The notes under the pieces: model-generated
What the model saw: the letters and a program-made list of their open reading frames with translations, nothing else
What the model was told of the DNA's origin: nothing
The model's database searches: none
Assembly: GCA_964020085.1 (NCBI GenBank)
Contig: OZ026603.1
Location: 9,429,426-9,493,425 of the forward strand
Reading direction: 5' to 3'
Length of the DNA stretch: 64,000 nt
Origin: Micromussa lordhowensis
Lineage: Eukaryota; Cnidaria; Anthozoa; Scleractinia; Lobophylliidae
Position numbers and translations under genes: made by a program
In this document: positions 48,947 to 64,000 of the stretch, in pieces
How the letters are laid out: every line of letters starts with the position of its first letter
Position numbering within the stretch: position 1 is the stretch's first letter

Positions 48947-51135
48947 TTAAAAGACTTTGCACTCTGGCTTCAAAAATGAGTATTTTCAGGTCACATGCCT
49001 CAATAGTTAATGAATGACTAGCTCCTAAGTGTTAAAAATGGTGTTCATTACAAACACGATAACTTACTAATGGATGGTTCGAGAAGCATGCAATTCAGTT
49101 CATGCTGTCCACAAGCAGGTTGTCCAGGAGCCAAACCTCAGAAAGCAGTGTTTCGAGGGATTTTATCTCGTAAAATTTGGAAAAAGGTTTCTAATATTAA
49201 CTAATATTAAATGTATTAACTGAATAACAGGGATAGAATTTCATTAATTGCAAATTTTGGAGGTTTGCCTCCTAGATAACTGTGTTCTTTACCAATGTTG
49301 AAAATCTGACAACATTCGGTTAAAACCCTGTAAAGATATCGTGCGTGAAATATTGGTGATTGGTCTATTTGGTCATTTTGAGAAATATGGCTTTAAAGTT
49401 TGTCTTCGGTCTCTGAGAACCCAAATTTGCCCTGTGAACGGGAAAGGGGGTTAAAGGAAAGGGGAAGGGGGTATGTCGAAAGGGTTTACATGAATGTTTC
49501 ATTGAATACGCGAATACACACCAGTCATAGAAATGTTAAACAAGTATAAGGAGCGTACAAGATGGCACAGGAAACAAAGTTCGGGACCATGATGCAAAAT
49601 TCTCATGAGTACACATCTCTAAAGCTTTTCTGTAAAGTATCATTAAAATGTACTAGATTGAATACATTTTGTGAGTACTTTTAGACTGTAAACAATGGTT
49701 GCTATGGGTGTTGCTATGTTGAAATATAGCTGTCAGTGTGCGAATTTCTTAATTTAAACATACATCAAGGAGTAATTACAGCAAAATCGTTTCAACATAC
49801 GATTAACAATTGGTCAGGGATGGTGAATCTTCATGTTTCGAAAAAATGCTTTTTTTGGGGGAAATATCCAAATATCAGAGTATAAGACCACCTTAATTTA
49901 TCTTCAATTTGTATAGTTTGTTAAGATCTGGAATTAAAGTTGAGTAAATTAAATGAAATTAAATTTCGCATTTTGGTCTTACTGAGTAGTGTGGTCTGGA
50001 AGAACTTTTAGCCACCAAGTATTTTTAGAGTTGTACTCAATAAGGTGGTATTATAGTTTAGGGATCAAATAAGCTCTGAGCAACACGCAGACTCTTCTCG
50101 TTTAGGTGTTTAATTTAAATTTTCCGACGAGTATCCTCGAGAGTCAGCCCCCGAGGGACCTCCGCTTCCTCGGTCTTTTCTTTTCCTCCCACAATAACCA
50201 GTACTGTAGCGTACATTGCATGTTTTTCACAACTTGACCTTTTTTCTTTTATTTTTTATTTATTTATTTATTTATTTTTCTTTTTTTATGTCTTACGTTA
50301 CAGCTCTCCTGCAATCAATAGACTGGCAGATCACAGAGAGGCACCAGACCTCCAATCTAACGAGTTTGAATCCGACAGACTGATGATTGAAGCCTGTTAG
50401 TTTGCACAGTTCATGAGAGAGCATCCACTGGAAAAATGGACCATGGGCTCGCTTCCAAACCTGAATTGATGCTGGTAAAGGCAAAGAGAAAGTTACACCA
50501 AACTGATTAAAACGTACTTGAGAAAGTGTCTTTGGAAAGCGTCACTGAGACTGTAATTTTCTAAGCGCTCTTCATCCACTTGATAGGTCAAGGTAGATCA
50601 GAAGTGGATTTTGTAAACAGAGACTTTGTAATGAAATACGTACAAATTAGAATGTACTTTATGTCAGCAATTTTTGTAAATAGATTTTTATCTGTATACA
50701 AGAAAGTGTGATTAAATCGTTTTGCTTTGAATCTGTTGACTGAGAAAAGTATTTAAGTTAATTTGAACACCTATTTACACTAGATCCCCGAGCCTCTTGA
50801 CACTGCTCCTAAGCCTCTTCTCCCCGAAAGGAGTCTGCTAGTGCCCAGGCGCTCCCTTCCCACGCACTAGGTGAGATGACGTCACTAAATGATACACGCA
50901 ACTACTTTCTAGTCCTTACGTGAATTTTCGGCGCCTGCTGGCGCGAGAAGATCGAAAAGAACGCCTCAGGAAAAGGCTAGGGAGGCCTTCCTCAGAAGAC
51001 AATTGATAATCCCAAACAGTGATTAACTGACTATTTGAACGGATGTGACTCATCTCTAGAATTGCTTTAACTTTACTAGCCGCTATCTTGGATTTGAAGG
51101 TCCGAAAGACCCTGGCGACGTGTATGTTATGCCAT

Positions 51136-63816
<12,681 letters not shown>

Positions 63817-64000
63817 GTAAGCAAACGTCTCCTCAGGCATGTTTTTTTCTGCAAAGTTCTTAGACAGAAAGAAGTTAGTTTTCTTTTAGAATTTTTATCT
63901 TTATCTTGGAAGGATCGCTACCTGTACCACGGCCCGGTCACGTGACGTTCGTCGTTTATGAAGCTCTTACGCGTTGCATTACGGGATAGCACTGACGAAA

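Larger units (their letters stand above)
47287..50400 (+). pseudogene. Small coiled-coil protein of unknown family, copy B (premature stop)
   Basis: Exons are 47287-47474 and from 50304, parallel to copy A, with intact GT-AG sites and the same phase. The second exon has TAG at 50398-50400 where copy A has CAG, leaving 94 residues. Beyond it the frame stays open through FAQFMREHPLEKW to a TGA at 50467-50469. Exon 2 carries several amino-acid changes relative to copy A (V to A, G to R, V to E, K to E), as expected under relaxed constraint. It is probably a pseudogene; a shortened but used protein cannot be excluded. Confidence 0.75.
45226..51135 (+). repeat. Segmental tandem duplication, copy B (expanded)
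   Basis: The segment is homologous to 40146-43470 but about 2.6 kb longer, mainly from a 683-bp insertion at 46589-47271 and about 2 kb of extra intron sequence at roughly 47880-49940, which includes the 860-bp hairpin element. Exon 1 differs from copy A at 5 of 188 bases; exon 2 is more diverged. Confidence 0.87.

Overview
The window is eukaryotic nuclear DNA from an animal with many introns, few genes and many repeats. The organism is most likely an anthozoan cnidarian, probably a stony coral. This is inferred from compact metazoan-type proteins split by AT-rich introns, from the abundance of TTAA-flanked MITEs and hairpin elements, and from the tRNA-derived SINE type. No species call is possible from sequence alone.

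Layout from left to right. (1) About 0.8-0.9 kb, minus strand: a single PDZ exon, Shroom-like, whose gene runs off the left edge. (2) 4924-6768, plus: DCTD (deoxycytidylate deaminase), complete in three exons. (3) 8150-35567, minus: IK, the spliceosomal protein RED. I could reconstruct it as 23 coding exons with consistent phases (570 codons). It is tail-to-tail with DCTD, and its introns are packed with transposable elements. One intron (15872-16370) has a textbook U12-type 5' splice site and branch point. (4) 35.6-39.1 kb: a repeat-filled spacer. (5) 39170-39736, plus: EFCAB11, an EF-hand protein in one uninterrupted coding exon. (6) 40.1-43.5 kb and 45.2-51.1 kb: two copies of a segmental tandem duplication. 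Each holds a two-exon gene for a small coiled-coil protein I do not recognise. Copy A is intact (120 aa). Copy B has an in-frame TAG and is probably a pseudogene. Each copy has its own transposon insertion within a few tens of bases upstream of the start codon. (7) From 53202 to the right edge, plus: the first eight coding exons of KIBRA/WWC (two WW domains followed by coiled coil).

The genes do not form one pathway. They are housekeeping or signalling genes: nucleotide metabolism, spliceosome activation, calcium binding and Hippo signalling. The distinctive content is the mobile DNA. At least ten elements of several sequence families are flanked by the target duplication TTAA. They range from 0.3-0.9 kb foldback MITEs to 2.6 kb and 3.5 kb elements that may be decayed source transposons. 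Other repeats are a tRNA-SINE family (five copies or fragments), a TA-flanked MITE, a CAGTGCTTTCAA-ended repeat, and an unidentified repeat built around three copies of a 22-bp interrupted palindrome.
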